Shown here piece by piece: positions 37,104 through 45,854 of a stretch of DNA of 64,000 bases. The DNA comes from an uncultured Desulfobulbus sp. (GTDB taxonomy: Bacteria; Desulfobacterota; Desulfobulbia; Desulfobulbales; Desulfobulbaceae), in assembly GCF_963664075.1 (NCBI RefSeq), contig NZ_OY760916.1, forward strand, positions 1,986,001 to 2,050,000, read 5' to 3'. The position numbers and the translations under genes are program-made. Under the pieces are notes generated by a model. That model saw only the letters and a program-made list of their open reading frames with translations, ran no database searches and was not told the DNA's origin. Every line of letters starts with the position of its first letter. Position 1 is the first letter of the stretch.

Positions 37104-38393
37104 ATGCAGCGCAGGACCATTCAGGTCGAAGAAAAAGTCCCCTTCCTCAGCGGTATCCCGCTCAGCATTCAACATCTCTTTGCCATGTTTGGGGCATCGG
37201 TGCTTGTGCCGACCCTCTTTAAGATTGACCCCGCCATTGTTCTCTTGATGAACGGTATTGGCACATTGATATACCTGGTGCTCTGTAAGGGGAAAGCGCC
37301 TGCTTTTCTAGGATCAAGTTTCGCTTTTCTCTCCCCGGTTTTTGTGGTCCTCGGCCAAAATCAAGCACTGTGGCATGATAAATATTCACTGGCTCTTGGT
37401 GGTTTTATCGCTTCCGGGCTTGTTTTCAGCACTGTGGCACTCATCATCTGGCGATTTGGCTCTGCCTGGATCAACACCGTGTTGCCTCCGGCAACCATGG
37501 GGCCAATTGTCGCCCTGATCGGTCTTGAACTCGCCGGAGTCGCTACCAAAATGGCAGGACTGACAGCAGATGCATCAGGTGGTTATGACTTGAAAGTTGT
37601 CTGCGTCTCCATCACCACCCTTCTGGTGGTGACCTTCGGTTCCGTTCTTTTTCGTGGGTTCATGGCCATTATTCCTGTACTGACAGGCATCTTTGCCGGG
37701 TATATACTGGCCATTCTCTTGGATATGGTCGACTTTACCGGAATGGCCAACGCTTCACTTTTGGCCCTCCCGACTGTTTACACGCCCAGGTTTGACTGGA
37801 GCTCGATTCTCATTATTCTGCCTGCTTCCCTCGTGGTCATCTCTGAACACATCGGTCACCTGGTTGTCACAGGAAATATCGTTGAGCGAGATCTTACCCG
37901 GGATCCCGGTCTGCATCGATCCCTGCTTGGCGATGGCCTTTCAACCATGCTTTCTGGATTTTGCGGGTCGGTTCCCACCACCACCTACGGTGAAAACATC
38001 GGCGTCATGGCCATCACCCGTGTGTACTCTGTCTGGGTCATTGGTGGTGCAGCGGTGTTCTCGATCATTCTTGCCTTTTTCGGCAAGCTCTCTGCCTTTA
38101 TTCAATCTATCCCCACCCCAGTGATGGGCGGAGTCTGCATGCTTCTTTTCGGTGTAATCGCAGCCTCTGGTATTCGCATGCTGGTTGAAGCCAAGGTTGA
38201 TTATTCTAAACCTGCCAACCTCTGCCTGACCGCCATCGTCTTTATAGTCGGTATCAGTGGTGTCTCCCTGAAACTTGGTGAAGTGGAACTCAAGGGGATG
38301 GCACTGGCTACCGTGGTTGGTATGATGCTCTCTCTCATCTTTCATCTCTTTGCTCGTTTTTCTCTTCTCTCCCCTGAAAGCATCGAAAAATAA
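37104..38393 (+). CDS. uraA: Uracil/xanthine permease (NCS2 family)
   Basis: 429 aa nucleobase-proton symporter with about 12-14 hydrophobic helices. Family features: PFLSGIPLSIQHLFAMFGASVLVP at the N-terminus (partial), GSSFAFLSP, the helix-8 region VISEHIGHLVVTGNIV with the substrate-binding Glu, and the helix-10 motif CGSVPTTTYGENIGVMAITRV. UraA (uracil) is most likely; xanthine transporters share the fold. AAAGGAGCTCCTC precedes ATG 37104. Monocistronic, behind a structured leader. Confidence 0.93.
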   Translation: MQRRTIQVEEKVPFLSGIPLSIQHLFAMFGASVLVPTLFKIDPAIVLLMNGIGTLIYLVLCKGKAPAFLGSSFAFLSPVFVVLGQNQALWHDKYSLALGGFIASGLVFSTVALIIWRFGSAWINTVLPPATMGPIVALIGLELAGVATKMAGLTADASGGYDLKVVCVSITTLLVVTFGSVLFRGFMAIIPVLTGIFAGYILAILLDMVDFTGMANASLLALPTVYTPRFDWSSILIILPASLVVISEHIGHLVVTGNIVERDLTRDPGLHRSLLGDGLSTMLSGFCGSVPTTTYGENIGVMAITRVYSVWVIGGAAVFSIILAFFGKLSAFIQSIPTPVMGGVCMLLFGVIAASGIRMLVEAKVDYSKPANLCLTAIVFIVGISGVSLKLGEVELKGMALATVVGMMLSLIFHLFARFSLLSPESIEK

Positions 38394-38415
38394 AACAGGA
38401 TAAAAGGACAACAAA

Positions 38416-38491
38416 AGCCGGTATTGACAGTCATTACCGGCTATTGCTGACTCCCCTTTACATACTCCTGAAAAGAATCCGTGATTCTTTT
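38416..38491 (+). terminator. Weak terminator hairpins after uraA
   Basis: Two hairpins follow the stop: AGCCGGTA (38416-38423) with TACCGGCT (38435-38442), lacking a T-run, and AAAAGAATC (38471-38479) with GATTCTTTT (38483-38491), whose own 3' arm ends in T. Together they probably terminate uraA. The rest of the 253-bp gap to the next gene shows nothing else. Confidence 0.5.
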
Positions 38492-38646
38492 GTCATGGCT
38501 TGCCCGGCAGTTGAGAGAATCTCTCTTGAATCAAGCATTTTCAATGGGTTCAGCCTTGTTGTCTGCCCGTGGATGTGCTATCAAAAATAAAGCAATTTCC
38601 AAAATGTAAAATTTTGTGCACATGAAAAAAGGCTGAGACCGGATAA

Positions 38647-39267
38647 ATGGAAGGATCAGAGTTGACCAGCAATCTTGTCAAAATCAACGATATAATTAAC
38701 GTGTACAACTCGTACATCACTCTTTTGGCACAGCTGAAAAAAGATTCGGGGAATCTGGCTATAGTCTTTCATGATCCTGGGCAAAAACGCATTGTCCAGT
38801 TACTTGATGGACATTTTGCTCAAAATTTTCGAGAGATTGTCTCAAATTTCTCTTTGGGGATGACGACCGGGTCCATTGTCGGACTTGCACGAGAAAGGAC
38901 ACCAGCAGATATTTGGCATAGCGATACCATTGAACGGAATTATGCCGATAAAAACAGCCTACATCAGGGGATTCGCCGTATTGTCGAGAAAGAGGACGGT
39001 ATTCCTGTCTTTGTCCATTCCATCAAAATAGTCGGTAACATCTCCCCAGCCCTTGCCTATACCTTGAAAGGGAGCCCCATAGAGATCCGACAGATGCTGC
39101 AGAGATATAACTCGATACAAAAACAGATCTTGGAGCAGATCAGCAAAGGTCGTCCCGAGGTAACGGGAACCAGGCAGGAAAAATCATACTCCGCCGGAGA
39201 GGGGTACAAGTCTGAAAACAGGCTTCATTCCATACGCAACCGGTTAGACGCACTGACAGTCCGTTAG
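38647..39267 (+). CDS. Hypothetical protein, 206 aa
   Basis: I do not recognise a family. The sequence is soluble, without a signal peptide. It contains DLARERTP-like polar stretches, SIKIVGNISPALAYTL and a C-terminal region rich in Lys, Glu and Arg (KGRPEVTGTRQEKSYSAGEG). The base composition of the region upstream is AT-rich. It is isolated: uraA ends 253 bp upstream and the convergent ctaB lies 97 bp downstream. Confidence 0.55.
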   Translation: MEGSELTSNLVKINDIINVYNSYITLLAQLKKDSGNLAIVFHDPGQKRIVQLLDGHFAQNFREIVSNFSLGMTTGSIVGLARERTPADIWHSDTIERNYADKNSLHQGIRRIVEKEDGIPVFVHSIKIVGNISPALAYTLKGSPIEIRQMLQRYNSIQKQILEQISKGRPEVTGTRQEKSYSAGEGYKSENRLHSIRNRLDALTVR

Positions 39268-39364
39268 AAGCAATCCCACCCGTTCATCTGCCTACCTGTT
39301 GAGCAGAACACCTCGAGCTTGTCTATCGTAGGGGGCGCCCTGACAAGCACCTGATACATTGTTT

Positions 39365-40237
39365 TTAGTAAAGCTGTACCAGGCTCACCAGGCAAATGGA
39401 GAGGATAAATCCCCCGTTAAAAACAATAAATCCACGCTGCATCTGCTCTCCTCCCTCCTCTTCACGCCAGATAAAGACGGCAAAACATCCCAAAAAGCAG
39501 CAAAGCCCCAGCAAAATCATTTTACTGGGCAACTGTAATTGCGGCAGGTAAAGCGGAGCAGCCGAAATGATGGTCATACAGGCAAGCAACCAAACCATAA
39601 AGAGACGTTTAGCCCCGCCTGGCGAGAGTTTGACCATGAGCACAGGTTTTCCAACACGTTGGTAGTCGTGTTGATGACGAAAGTAGACCAAAAAAAAGTG
39701 TGGAATTTGCCAGACAAAATACAACGAGAAGAGTAACCAGGAAGGATGACTCAGGCATGGGCCGCCTGCTCCACACCAACCGATGACAGGGGGCAAGGCC
39801 CCAGCCACAGCACCAGGAAGAAGCGCGTAAGGAGAACGCCGTTTTAACCGGGTGTAGACTCCGTTATAGAAGACCAGAGCAATCAGCCCCAAAGCTACTG
39901 GCAGCCAGTCGGTTGTTCCCCAGCCCAAGAGCAACATTCCCAGAAGACAACTCACCAAACAAAAGCTGCCCCCTTCCAATGGAGACAACTGCCCAGTGAC
40001 CAGCGGACGCCGACAGGTTCGCTCATACAATCGATCAATTTCGATTTCCTGAAGGCTGTTACCAGCAGCCCCACCACAGGCGAGCAAAAAAACTCCAAGA
40101 CTTACCGCTAAAAGGGACCAGCTTAGACCAGCCTGATACAGGATGAAACCAAACCCGGCAGAGCAGCCAATGGGCAGACAAAGAACCGCCTTGCTTACTT
40201 GCACAAAGGCTCGAATTTTTTCAGCTCTTTTCTTCAC
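39365..40237 (-). CDS. ctaB: Protohaem IX farnesyltransferase (haem O synthase)
   Basis: 290 aa UbiA-family membrane enzyme that makes haem O from protohaem for the adjacent oxidase. About eight hydrophobic helices. The first Asp-rich motif reads NSLQEIEIDRLYERTCRRPL: relative to the usual N..(I/F)DRDID..MERT..RPL, two Asp are Glu. The second region YTRLKRRSPYALLPGAVAGA is typical. Starts at GTG 40237 right after an AGGG; the spacing is tight. Last gene of the oxidase operon. No ctaA (haem A synthase) is present in the window. Confidence 0.88.
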   Translation of the reverse strand: MKKRAEKIRAFVQVSKAVLCLPIGCSAGFGFILYQAGLSWSLLAVSLGVFLLACGGAAGNSLQEIEIDRLYERTCRRPLVTGQLSPLEGGSFCLVSCLLGMLLLGWGTTDWLPVALGLIALVFYNGVYTRLKRRSPYALLPGAVAGALPPVIGWCGAGGPCLSHPSWLLFSLYFVWQIPHFFLVYFRHQHDYQRVGKPVLMVKLSPGGAKRLFMVWLLACMTIISAAPLYLPQLQLPSKMILLGLCCFLGCFAVFIWREEEGGEQMQRGFIVFNGGFILSICLVSLVQLY

Positions 40238-40270
40238 CCCTGCTCAACCAGCACCTTGCTCCAATCAGGT

Positions 40271-40861
40271 TCAGTATTCATCAAGCCAGGCCTCGTACTC
40301 AGCCTTGGGAACGACCTTCAACTTAGCCAGCATGCCGGAATGATCAAGACCACAATATTCTGCACAGAGGATATCAAATTCACCAGGGCCTTTGGTTTGA
40401 AACCAGACATAGGTTGGGTAATTTTTGACTGCATCCACTTTGACGCGGAAGGCTGGCAGGTAGAAGCTATGAATCACATCCATGGATTCAAGGTTCAGTT
40501 TAATCGGCGTATTTTCAGGAACAACCAGCAGATTTTCTGATTCCTTATCGTTGTCATACACAAAAATCCAGGAAAACATCTGAGCAAGGACTTCCACTTG
40601 AAGCGTTCCGGCAGGAACGGCCCTGAGACCGGTATACGACTGCCAGCCAAAGACAAACATGGACAGGGCAATGAGAGTGGGGATAACGGTCCAGGCGACT
40701 TCGAGTTTCCAGTTATCCCGAATATCAGCGGCCACAGGATGTCGACTGCGGCGATAACGGATGACAAAATATATCATCACCGCTGTAATCAGAACCAGCA
40801 GTACAGCGGAAACAACGAAGATGTACCAGAAAGCGCGATCTATACCAACGACTGGATCCAT
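40271..40861 (-). CDS. coxB: Cytochrome c oxidase subunit II
   Basis: 196 aa. Two N-terminal transmembrane helices (residues 10-32 and 55-75) are followed by a periplasmic cupredoxin domain with a complete CuA site: His in DVIHSFYLP and CAEYCGLDHSGM (Cys, Glu, Cys, His, Met). No fused cytochrome c domain, so electrons come from a separate donor. No lipobox or signal peptide is needed. AAGGG precedes ATG 40861. It lies between coxD and ctaB, an unusual late position in the operon. Confidence 0.94.
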   Translation of the reverse strand: MDPVVGIDRAFWYIFVVSAVLLVLITAVMIYFVIRYRRSRHPVAADIRDNWKLEVAWTVIPTLIALSMFVFGWQSYTGLRAVPAGTLQVEVLAQMFSWIFVYDNDKESENLLVVPENTPIKLNLESMDVIHSFYLPAFRVKVDAVKNYPTYVWFQTKGPGEFDILCAEYCGLDHSGMLAKLKVVPKAEYEAWLDEY

Positions 40862-40963
40862 ACGTTTATCCCTTGATTTTTGTCATTCTCAACAATTTTT
40901 TCTCTACAGGCTCATTTGTCGCTTTTTTCCACCCAGTCCGATTACCTCAGAAAAGGAGGATTA

Positions 40964-41248
40964 TCAGCGGTAGGCTACATCCCAGAAGGTAAAAGAGATC
41001 ATTATGGCAAGAAAACAAATGGTGCAAATAAAGGATATCTTAATTGCCTTCCCTTCAAATTTAAGATGCATAAAATAGAGCAGCACCAAGGATACCTTGC
41101 TGCAGGCAATAGCCAGGGCAATGGGAACATTGAAAATTCCCATGTGGATATAACTCACACCAATCGTCACCCCAGTCAGGACCATGAGCGCTGCCAGTAC
41201 CTGTGCCAGACTCTTGTAGGAAAGTATATGTTGTTCTTTTTCCTGCAT
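40964..41248 (-). CDS. Cytochrome c oxidase subunit IV family protein
   Basis: 94 aa with three hydrophobic helices, matching the caa3-type small subunit IV (COX4_pro) pattern: SYKSLAQVLAALMVLTGVTI, ALAIACSKVSLVLLYFMHLK and ICFLAIMISFTFWDV. It is an accessory subunit that stabilises the core. ATG 41248 is chosen over a longer frame because GGAGGTGGT precedes it directly. Confidence 0.88.
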   Translation of the reverse strand: MQEKEQHILSYKSLAQVLAALMVLTGVTIGVSYIHMGIFNVPIALAIACSKVSLVLLYFMHLKFEGKAIKISFICTICFLAIMISFTFWDVAYR

Positions 41249-41268
41249 ACCACCTCCTTCCCCAGTAC

Positions 41269-41865
41269 TTAAAGCACCAGATAAAACAAAGGGAAAACAA
41301 ATATCCAAATGAGATCAACCAGGTGCCAGTACAATCCGGAATTTTCGAGAAAGCCATACCGTTGGCTTGTAACGGAGTCCTGCCAAATCATCACAAAACT
41401 TACAGCCAGAAGTGTCATACCGATAACAACGTGGAGACCATGGAGACCGGTGATGACGTAATAGAGGCCAAAAAAGATATTGCGCCCAGGAGGCCCGTCC
41501 ACCAGCTCAGGAGAATTGGGATAAATGCCATGGGCAAACTTGTGGCCCCACTCAAAATATTTATTGATCAGAAATAAAATGCCGCAAGCAAATGAAGTGG
41601 CGATCAAAGAAAGACTCAGACGCTTGCATTCCTGTCGGAGAGCAGTAATCGAGGCCGCAACTGTGAAACTGGAAATAAGAAGGATACAGGTGTTGATCGC
41701 TCCGATAATGCGGTTGAGCTCCTTCCCGCTATGGGCAAATTCCTTTGGGTAATCATGAAAGTACACCGCATAGAGCACAAAGAGTCCACCAAAAAGGATG
41801 ATCTCCGTGTAGAGAAACAACCACATCCCAATGCGAATACCTGTTTGATCGTGCTGGTGTTCCAT
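41269..41865 (-). CDS. coxC: Cytochrome c oxidase subunit III
   Basis: 198 aa, five hydrophobic helices. Typical features: GMWLFLYTEIILFGGLFVLY (with the conserved Glu in helix III), INTCILLISSFTVA, FFGLYYVITGLHGLHVVIGM and a C-terminal YWHLVDLIWIFVFPLFYL. AGGATAACACC precedes the ATG. Short subunit III of this size is common in bacterial A2/caa3-like enzymes. Confidence 0.94.
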   Translation of the reverse strand: MEHQHDQTGIRIGMWLFLYTEIILFGGLFVLYAVYFHDYPKEFAHSGKELNRIIGAINTCILLISSFTVAASITALRQECKRLSLSLIATSFACGILFLINKYFEWGHKFAHGIYPNSPELVDGPPGRNIFFGLYYVITGLHGLHVVIGMTLLAVSFVMIWQDSVTSQRYGFLENSGLYWHLVDLIWIFVFPLFYLVL

Positions 41866-41897
41866 GGTGTTATCCTGTTCGTCTCGTCAATGACGAT

Positions 41898-43553
41898 TTA
41901 TTCTGCGACTTCCTGGTCTCTCCCCTTTCCCCTTGGTCCTTTTGCTCGAACAATATCTGAAAAATCGTAGGGATAATCTTTAATAACGGGTTCGGTCACA
42001 AAATTATGCAGGGGCGGCGGCGATGGGATAGTCCACTCCAGGGTGCACCCCCCCCAAGGGTTGTCTGTAGTTGGTATTCTTTGACGAAAGCTGAGCATCA
42101 GATTCACCAGCATAAGGATCATTCCTGCAAAGAGAAGTACGCCTCCCAAAGCTGCCAGCATGTTTCCCTGGGCATACTGCGGCAGATAATCATAGTAGCG
42201 TCTGGGCATACCCTGAAGTCCGAGTATGAACATGGGCATGTAATGAAACATGAAACCAACGGTGGTCAGGGTCGCGGCGATATACGCGCGGCGAAAATCA
42301 TAGAGGATGCCAAACATCTTCGGCCACCAATAATGAAGAGCCGCAAAGAAGGCAAATCCGGTGCCACCAAACATGGTAAAATGAAAGTGGGCGACCACAA
42401 AATGGGTATCATGCACATGAATGTCTGGTCCTGCAGCACCAAGAACCAGGCCCGTTAAGCCGCCGACACTGAAGAGATATATAAAAATCAGGGAATACAG
42501 CAGTGGAGGTGTCATCTCGATAGAGGCTTTATACAGAGTTGAAACCCAGGAAAACACTTTGACCGCAGTGGGAATGGCCACCAGAAAGGTCAGGAGCGAA
42601 AAGACGAAAACAGCCGTGTCACTCATACCACTGGTGTACATATGGTGGGCCCAGACCAGTGAACCGGCAACGGCGATTCCCATGGAGGAAAAAACGATGG
42701 CCTTGTAGCCAAAAATGGCTTTACGGGAAAAGGTAGGGATGACCTCAGAGATAACCCCCATGCCAGGAAGAATCATGACATACACCGCAGGGTGGGAATA
42801 CATCCAGAACAAGTGTTGGTAGAGGATAGGATCACCACCTTTGGCCGGATCAAAAAGCCCGACCTGAAAAACGCGCTCGAAAATAACTAAAAGCAGGGTA
42901 ATTGAAATGACAGGTGTCGCCAGCAACTGCACCCAGGCGGTGGCATAAAGGGACCAGGTGAAAAGCGGAATCTGCATCCACCCCATATCTGGATGGCGTT
43001 TACGGTGGACCGTGGTTATGAAGTTGAGCCCAGTGAGCATGGACGACATGCCAAGAATAAAAGCGGCAAAAACGGTCATCGGGACATTGTGCTTGGTACC
43101 TACGCTAAAAGGAACGTAAAATGTCCAACCGGTATCTGGGAAACCACCATTACTGAAAAGTGCAACGAGAGCGAGCAATCCACCGAGGATATAGAGATAC
43201 CAGGAAAGCAGGTTTAATCGCGGGAAAAAAACGTCATCCGTGCCGAGCTGGATGGGAAGAAAAAAATTCCCAAAAATCGCAGGTATAGCAGGGATGATGA
43301 ATAAAAAAATCATGATCACCCCATGCAGGGTGAAGGCCGAGTTGTACACCCTTGCCGACATGATGGTCGGTCCCATTGTCGCAAGCTCAACGCGGATGAG
43401 GAAACCGATCGTTAAGGCAATCACAAACCAGAATAAGATCGACCAGAGATACATTATCCCCAATCGTTTGTGATCGTGGGTCAAAAGCCACGCTTTCGCG
43501 CCTGTCAGGCCTGGAGGAGCGGAAGTTTCATAAAACGTCGATGGATTGGCCAT
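41898..43553 (-). CDS. coxA: Haem-copper oxidase subunit I, A2 type
   Basis: 551 aa catalytic subunit with twelve helices. Low-spin haem His in TLHGVIMIF; CuB His and cross-linked Tyr in YSHPAVYVMILPG; CuB His pair in WAHHMYTSG; high- and low-spin haem His in THFVVAHFHF. Helix VI has YSHPAVY in place of GHPEVY, i.e. the Glu of classical A1 enzymes is missing and a Tyr-Ser pair precedes the motif, the mark of A2-type oxygen reductases (as in Thermus caa3). Part of the operon sco-coxA-C-D-B-ctaB. Confidence 0.95.
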   Translation of the reverse strand: MANPSTFYETSAPPGLTGAKAWLLTHDHKRLGIMYLWSILFWFVIALTIGFLIRVELATMGPTIMSARVYNSAFTLHGVIMIFLFIIPAIPAIFGNFFLPIQLGTDDVFFPRLNLLSWYLYILGGLLALVALFSNGGFPDTGWTFYVPFSVGTKHNVPMTVFAAFILGMSSMLTGLNFITTVHRKRHPDMGWMQIPLFTWSLYATAWVQLLATPVISITLLLVIFERVFQVGLFDPAKGGDPILYQHLFWMYSHPAVYVMILPGMGVISEVIPTFSRKAIFGYKAIVFSSMGIAVAGSLVWAHHMYTSGMSDTAVFVFSLLTFLVAIPTAVKVFSWVSTLYKASIEMTPPLLYSLIFIYLFSVGGLTGLVLGAAGPDIHVHDTHFVVAHFHFTMFGGTGFAFFAALHYWWPKMFGILYDFRRAYIAATLTTVGFMFHYMPMFILGLQGMPRRYYDYLPQYAQGNMLAALGGVLLFAGMILMLVNLMLSFRQRIPTTDNPWGGCTLEWTIPSPPPLHNFVTEPVIKDYPYDFSDIVRAKGPRGKGRDQEVAE

Positions 43554-43571
43554 GGCATACCGTGAAGGAAG

Positions 43572-44393
43572 TTAGGGGGTATTTTTTCTGCGGAGCAGGC
43601 GAAACAACCAGACACCGCCCACCACGAGGACCAGAGCTGAGGCAATTTTTAATACGTTGAACACAAATGCATTCTGCTGAGGATTTGCCGGAAAACAAAA
43701 AGCAAGAAGACGTCGAATCGAGGTTGAGGGACGTCCTTCAGCTGCCTCTGTGAGCGCAAGCTCGACATCACCGGGAATAAATGAACCGTAAACATATTTT
43801 ATAATCCGGCCATCCGATGCCACTGCCACAAGTGCTGAAGGGTGAAGAAAGACCCCATCAGTTTGTCGAGCAAAACGATAGCCTATCGCGTCCGTGACCA
43901 ACCTGATATTCTTTTCATCGCCGGTGAGAAAACTCCAATGGTCTCCATCGAGTTTATCTGCAAGGAGATGGGTGTAATTGGGTTTTGTTTGCCTCGCATT
44001 TTCTGGAGTCTCTTCAGCGTTGAAACTCAGACTCACGACACGAAATCCTTTACTCCCGCTGGAGTGTATACGACTGAGACTTACAGCCAGATTTGCCTGA
44101 TCAAAGGAACAAATTGCTGGACAGGTATAATACACCGGCAAGAGCAAGGTCGGGCGATCGATAAGCTGTCCCAGGCTTATTTTTTGACCATTTTCATCAT
44201 TAAATTGCGCCTCCAAAGGGAGATAATCGCCGGTCTTTTCCTGAACCCAATCTTGAGGAGCCTTAAGGGAGAGTTCTGAAAACGTGTTGTTGTTTTTGTC
44301 GTCAGCCGGCAGAAACGGGTTTTCTTCTCCTTGTACTGGCAGGGACAGCAGTAGACAAAGAGTGAGAACGGCACGCAGAGTCATGGTCAACAC
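43572..44393 (-). CDS. SCO1/SenC copper chaperone
   Basis: About 273 aa. It has an N-terminal signal sequence, a thioredoxin-like SCO domain with the copper site CPAIC (in VYYTCPAICSFDQ) and its His ligand in GVFLHPSALVAV, and a C-terminal membrane helix (ALVLVVGGVWLFRLLRR). It loads or reduces the CuA site of subunit II. GTG 44393 is chosen because AAAGGAGAG lies 9 bases upstream; ATG 44384 is the alternative. First conserved gene of the oxidase operon. Confidence 0.9.
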   Translation of the reverse strand: MLTMTLRAVLTLCLLLSLPVQGEENPFLPADDKNNNTFSELSLKAPQDWVQEKTGDYLPLEAQFNDENGQKISLGQLIDRPTLLLPVYYTCPAICSFDQANLAVSLSRIHSSGSKGFRVVSLSFNAEETPENARQTKPNYTHLLADKLDGDHWSFLTGDEKNIRLVTDAIGYRFARQTDGVFLHPSALVAVASDGRIIKYVYGSFIPGDVELALTEAAEGRPSTSIRRLLAFCFPANPQQNAFVFNVLKIASALVLVVGGVWLFRLLRRKNTP

Positions 44394-44541
44394 AGCAACA
44401 AGCTCTCCTTTATCTAAAGCCGGGATACGAGATAGAGGAAAGGGGCAAGAAAAACACAAGCCTGCACTTTAGCCCCTCCCGGAGCCTCGAAGAGGAGCCT
44501 GAGAGGGCCAGGTAAAAGCCCTCTCCGTGCTCTGAAGCAAT

Positions 44542-45084
44542 CTATTTCATGGTACCTGTTGCGAGATTGATCGTTTTAATTGCATCATAGACATGTTTCA
44601 TTCGAAACGAGTCACGATCAGGACCATAGGCAAAGAGAACCTTATTTTCACCGTTGGGGTCTATCTGTCCGTCTTTAGAGTCGCCGCTGTTGAGCGGCAG
44701 GGTGAATTCAAGTGTGGTTGAATTCCCCTCTTCCGCACCGCCAACCAATGTCACGTTCGACGTACCGCCTTTTCTTTCATCGGGTGCGTGGGAGGTCACG
44801 CCGGTGCCAAAATCATCTGAAATCTTGACCTCACCGTCTTTTACATAACCAATTATAATATTGGCGTCCTTCATCATGTCAGAGGGGTTAAACCCAATGC
44901 CAACCCATCCCTGAGTCGGAGCCATAATCTTAACAGCCAGGGTATCTCCTGTTATGCTCCAATCGAAACTCATCTTATCGATGGTCAGTGAATGTTGGTA
45001 GGCTCCTGCATAGAGAGAACCAGCAAAGAGCAATGAAGAAGAGAAAAGAGAAAAAGTTGCAACCAATCTGCGACGAAACGACAT
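44542..45084 (-). CDS. DOMON-domain exported protein
   Basis: 180 aa. Signal peptide over residues 1-27 (ending LFAGSLYAGA), then one DOMON domain: FDWSITGDTLAVKIMAPTQG, WVGIGFNPSDMM and ANIIIGYVKDGEVKISDDF. DOMON domains bind haem b or sugars; a Met and several His here (for example THAPDE-like VTSHAPDE and MKHVYD) could ligate haem. ATG 45084 fits AAAGGAG; ATG 45090 is too close to it. Placed just upstream of the oxidase genes, it may be an electron carrier or oxidase-linked protein. Confidence 0.8.
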   Translation of the reverse strand: MSFRRRLVATFSLFSSSLLFAGSLYAGAYQHSLTIDKMSFDWSITGDTLAVKIMAPTQGWVGIGFNPSDMMKDANIIIGYVKDGEVKISDDFGTGVTSHAPDERKGGTSNVTLVGGAEEGNSTTLEFTLPLNSGDSKDGQIDPNGENKVLFAYGPDRDSFRMKHVYDAIKTINLATGTMK

Positions 45085-45137
45085 GTGCATCTCCTTTTGA
45101 ACGTTAACTTCTGATAAACACCTGAGCCAACCAGAGC

Positions 45138-45563
45138 TCAGCCACCGTAAACCAGTTCTCCACCGGAAAATCCTAAACCAACTGCACAGCCCAAGCAGAG
45201 AGCGTAAATAAAAAAGAGTTTTGTTGCCTTGGCGTGCTGTCTATGGAGAAAGAATGAATAGCCCAGCAGTCCTGTTAATGCCGCGGCAAGGACCATCTTA
45301 ATGACAATGTAAGAAAGATACCGGCCGGCATACATATGCTGCCAATCAAAAATACCGGCAACAATTGTTGGAATAATGAAGACTAAGGCCAGGACAGTAC
45401 AGTGAAGACTTGTGGTGAGAAAGATATCCTTTTTCGTGTACAGAGCTAAAAGGGAAAAAAAGAAACACCCCATAACCATGCCCATGGGAATATGGGTCAA
45501 TGCGGGATGCAGGGGATGATGAAAACCTATTTGTTGCAGGAAGGCATACAATGATTCGATCAT
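45138..45563 (-). CDS. DUF2231-like membrane protein
   Basis: 141 aa with four hydrophobic helices. Features HHPLHPALTHIPMGMVMGCF at residues 14-33 with four His, then IVAGIFDWQHMYAGRYLSYIV. The HPALTHIP pattern is that of DUF2231 and related di-haem membrane proteins, which may bind haem b through the His. AGGAGGAG precedes ATG 45563. Lies between the 45-aa ORF and the DOMON gene, all on the minus strand upstream of the oxidase. Confidence 0.75.
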   Translation of the reverse strand: MIESLYAFLQQIGFHHPLHPALTHIPMGMVMGCFFFSLLALYTKKDIFLTTSLHCTVLALVFIIPTIVAGIFDWQHMYAGRYLSYIVIKMVLAAALTGLLGYSFFLHRQHAKATKLFFIYALCLGCAVGLGFSGGELVYGG

Positions 45564-45716
45564 ACTACTCCTCCTCTCACTGGTTTTATGTATAGCTTTA
45601 CGGGTAATTCTCCTTTGTTGATAATGCCAGTCAAACTTGTGCAATTATAGCGTAAAAATCAGCAGGAAAAAATTATTTTAATATTTTTTCTTTTTCCTGA
45701 GCTATTGGCCTTTCCC

Positions 45717-45854
45717 TCAGCTGAGCATCTTTTCGATCAGACGATTCTCCCAAAAGGCTTTCCTCAAACGAGAGGTCTCCTTCTTCTGGAACGCGTTGTT
45801 TGCCACGATGTACGATTTACTCAACCTGTAAGCGCCACTAATCTCCTTACCCAT
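45717..45854 (-). CDS. Small basic protein, 45 aa, unknown function
   Basis: A 45-codon minus-strand frame with a good Shine-Dalgarno sequence (AAGGAG, 7 bases before ATG 45854). The protein starts MGKEISGAYRLSKSYIVANN and is basic and probably helical throughout (FQKKETSRLRKAFWENRLIEKML), with no membrane segment. I do not recognise it. It lies 154 bp upstream of the DUF2231-like gene, so it may be the first gene of the oxidase operon. Its length is below normal ORF thresholds. Confidence 0.55.
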   Translation of the reverse strand: MGKEISGAYRLSKSYIVANNAFQKKETSRLRKAFWENRLIEKMLS

